Shown: piece after piece, positions 33,545 to 33,834 of the stretch
Layout: every line of letters begins with the position of its first letter
Numbering within the stretch: the first letter of the stretch is position 1
NCBI GenBank assembly: GCA_027459705.1
Contig: DAIDHM010000074.1
Location: 1-33,834, forward strand
DNA length: 33,834 nucleotides
Source of the DNA: Ktedonobacteria bacterium
Lineage (GTDB): Bacteria > Chloroflexota > Ktedonobacteria > Ktedonobacterales > JACDGC01
Direction: 5' to 3'
The notes under the pieces: model-generated
The model's input: only the letters and a program-made list of their open reading frames with translations
The model's database searches: none
Told to the model about the DNA's origin: nothing
Position numbers and translations under genes: made by a program

Positions 33545-33834
33545 GCGGGGACACCCCGCGCCCCGGCAGGGGCTAGCGCCCCTGGCACCCCTGATCGCGG
33601 GGACACCTCGCGCCACGGCTGGGGTTAGCGCCCCTGGCACCCCGGATGGCGGGGTCTCCCCCCGCCACATCTGGGGCTAGCGCCCCTGGCACCCCAGATG
33701 GTGGGGACACCCCGCGCCACGGCAGGGGCTAGCCCCCCTGGCACCCCAGATAGCGGGGACACCTCGCGCCACGGCTGGGGCTAGCGCCCCTGGCACCCCG
33801 GATGGCGGGGTCTCCCCCCGCCACATCTGGGGCT
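33545..33834. repeat. 52-bp GC-rich tandem repeat array, 5.6 copies, open at the right edge
   Basis: Units begin at 33545, 33597, 33649, 33701, 33753 and 33805, each beginning GCGGGG or GTGGGG. Each carries two short stem-forming parts: GCGGGG-ACA-CCCCGC (variant GGGG-TCT-CCCC) and AGGGGC-TAGC-GCCCCT. Units 2 and 5 differ at one base, and units 3 and 6 are identical over the 30 bases available, so the array has a 156-bp higher-order period of three units. No open frame within it looks like a real gene. The true length is unknown because the array runs off the window. Confidence 0.9.

Noticed and set aside
33419-33670. 83-codon minus-strand frame in the tandem repeat
   Set aside because: It is the translation of the 52-bp repeat and the flanking hairpin, with no start signal.
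33545-33834. CRISPR array
   Set aside because: The 52-bp units are contiguous and similar throughout, with no unique spacers between constant repeats.

Overview
The window looks like a chromosomal segment of a Chloroflexota bacterium, probably a filamentous member of class Chloroflexia. That is my inference from the gene set (an ABC-LytTR fusion regulator, NHL and beta-helix surface proteins, a MoxR plus DUF2201 pair, a Roseiflexus-like GC-rich tandem repeat) and from a base composition that looks clearly above 50 percent GC. No rRNA, tRNA or CRISPR array was seen. There are about 26 convincing genes, mostly in short, tightly packed operons.

Left third (1-9083): a type III-B CRISPR-Cas (Cmr) locus. 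An edge-truncated P-loop ATPase gene (minus strand) diverges from a CARF protein that carries a LuxR-type helix-turn-helix. Then comes one co-directional operon: cas10/cmr2, cmr3, cmr1, cmr4, cmr5, cmr6 and a CARF-RelE-like effector, with 4-base overlaps or short gaps. Cas10 has the GGDD cyclase motif but no N-terminal HD nuclease. Immunity would therefore rest on RNA cleavage by Cmr4 and on cyclic oligoadenylate (cOA) signalling. The signal has two visible CARF outputs: a putative transcription factor and a putative Cami1-like ribonuclease. No cas6, cas1, cas2 or array lies in the window, so crRNAs must come from elsewhere. A 14-bp dyad precedes a -10-like box upstream of cas10 and could be the operator of the CARF-HTH protein.

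Middle (9109-20437): an Imm33-like protein, a possible IS200/IS605-type end, a membrane-anchored NHL propeller protein and a secreted parallel beta-helix protein with a structured 5' leader. A perfect 23-bp inverted repeat follows, then a sugar-isomerase-like TIM barrel. Next is a divergent regulator/transporter pair: a degenerate-ABC-ATPase/LytTR fusion faces an ABC ATPase-permease operon, with a 21-bp-period direct repeat just upstream of the operon's promoter. A small membrane protein and dephospho-CoA kinase end this block.

Right third (20461-33834): a minus-strand operon (MoxR AAA ATPase, DUF2201/VWA protein, holo-ACP synthase, amidohydrolase), a rifamycin phosphotransferase (rph) with a striking dyad upstream, an acetate-transporter/soluble-chemoreceptor pair, and the DNA-methylation repair protein Ada. 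Divergent from ada is the TldD-TldE protease pair. The window ends inside a 52-bp GC-rich tandem repeat that has a 156-bp higher-order period.
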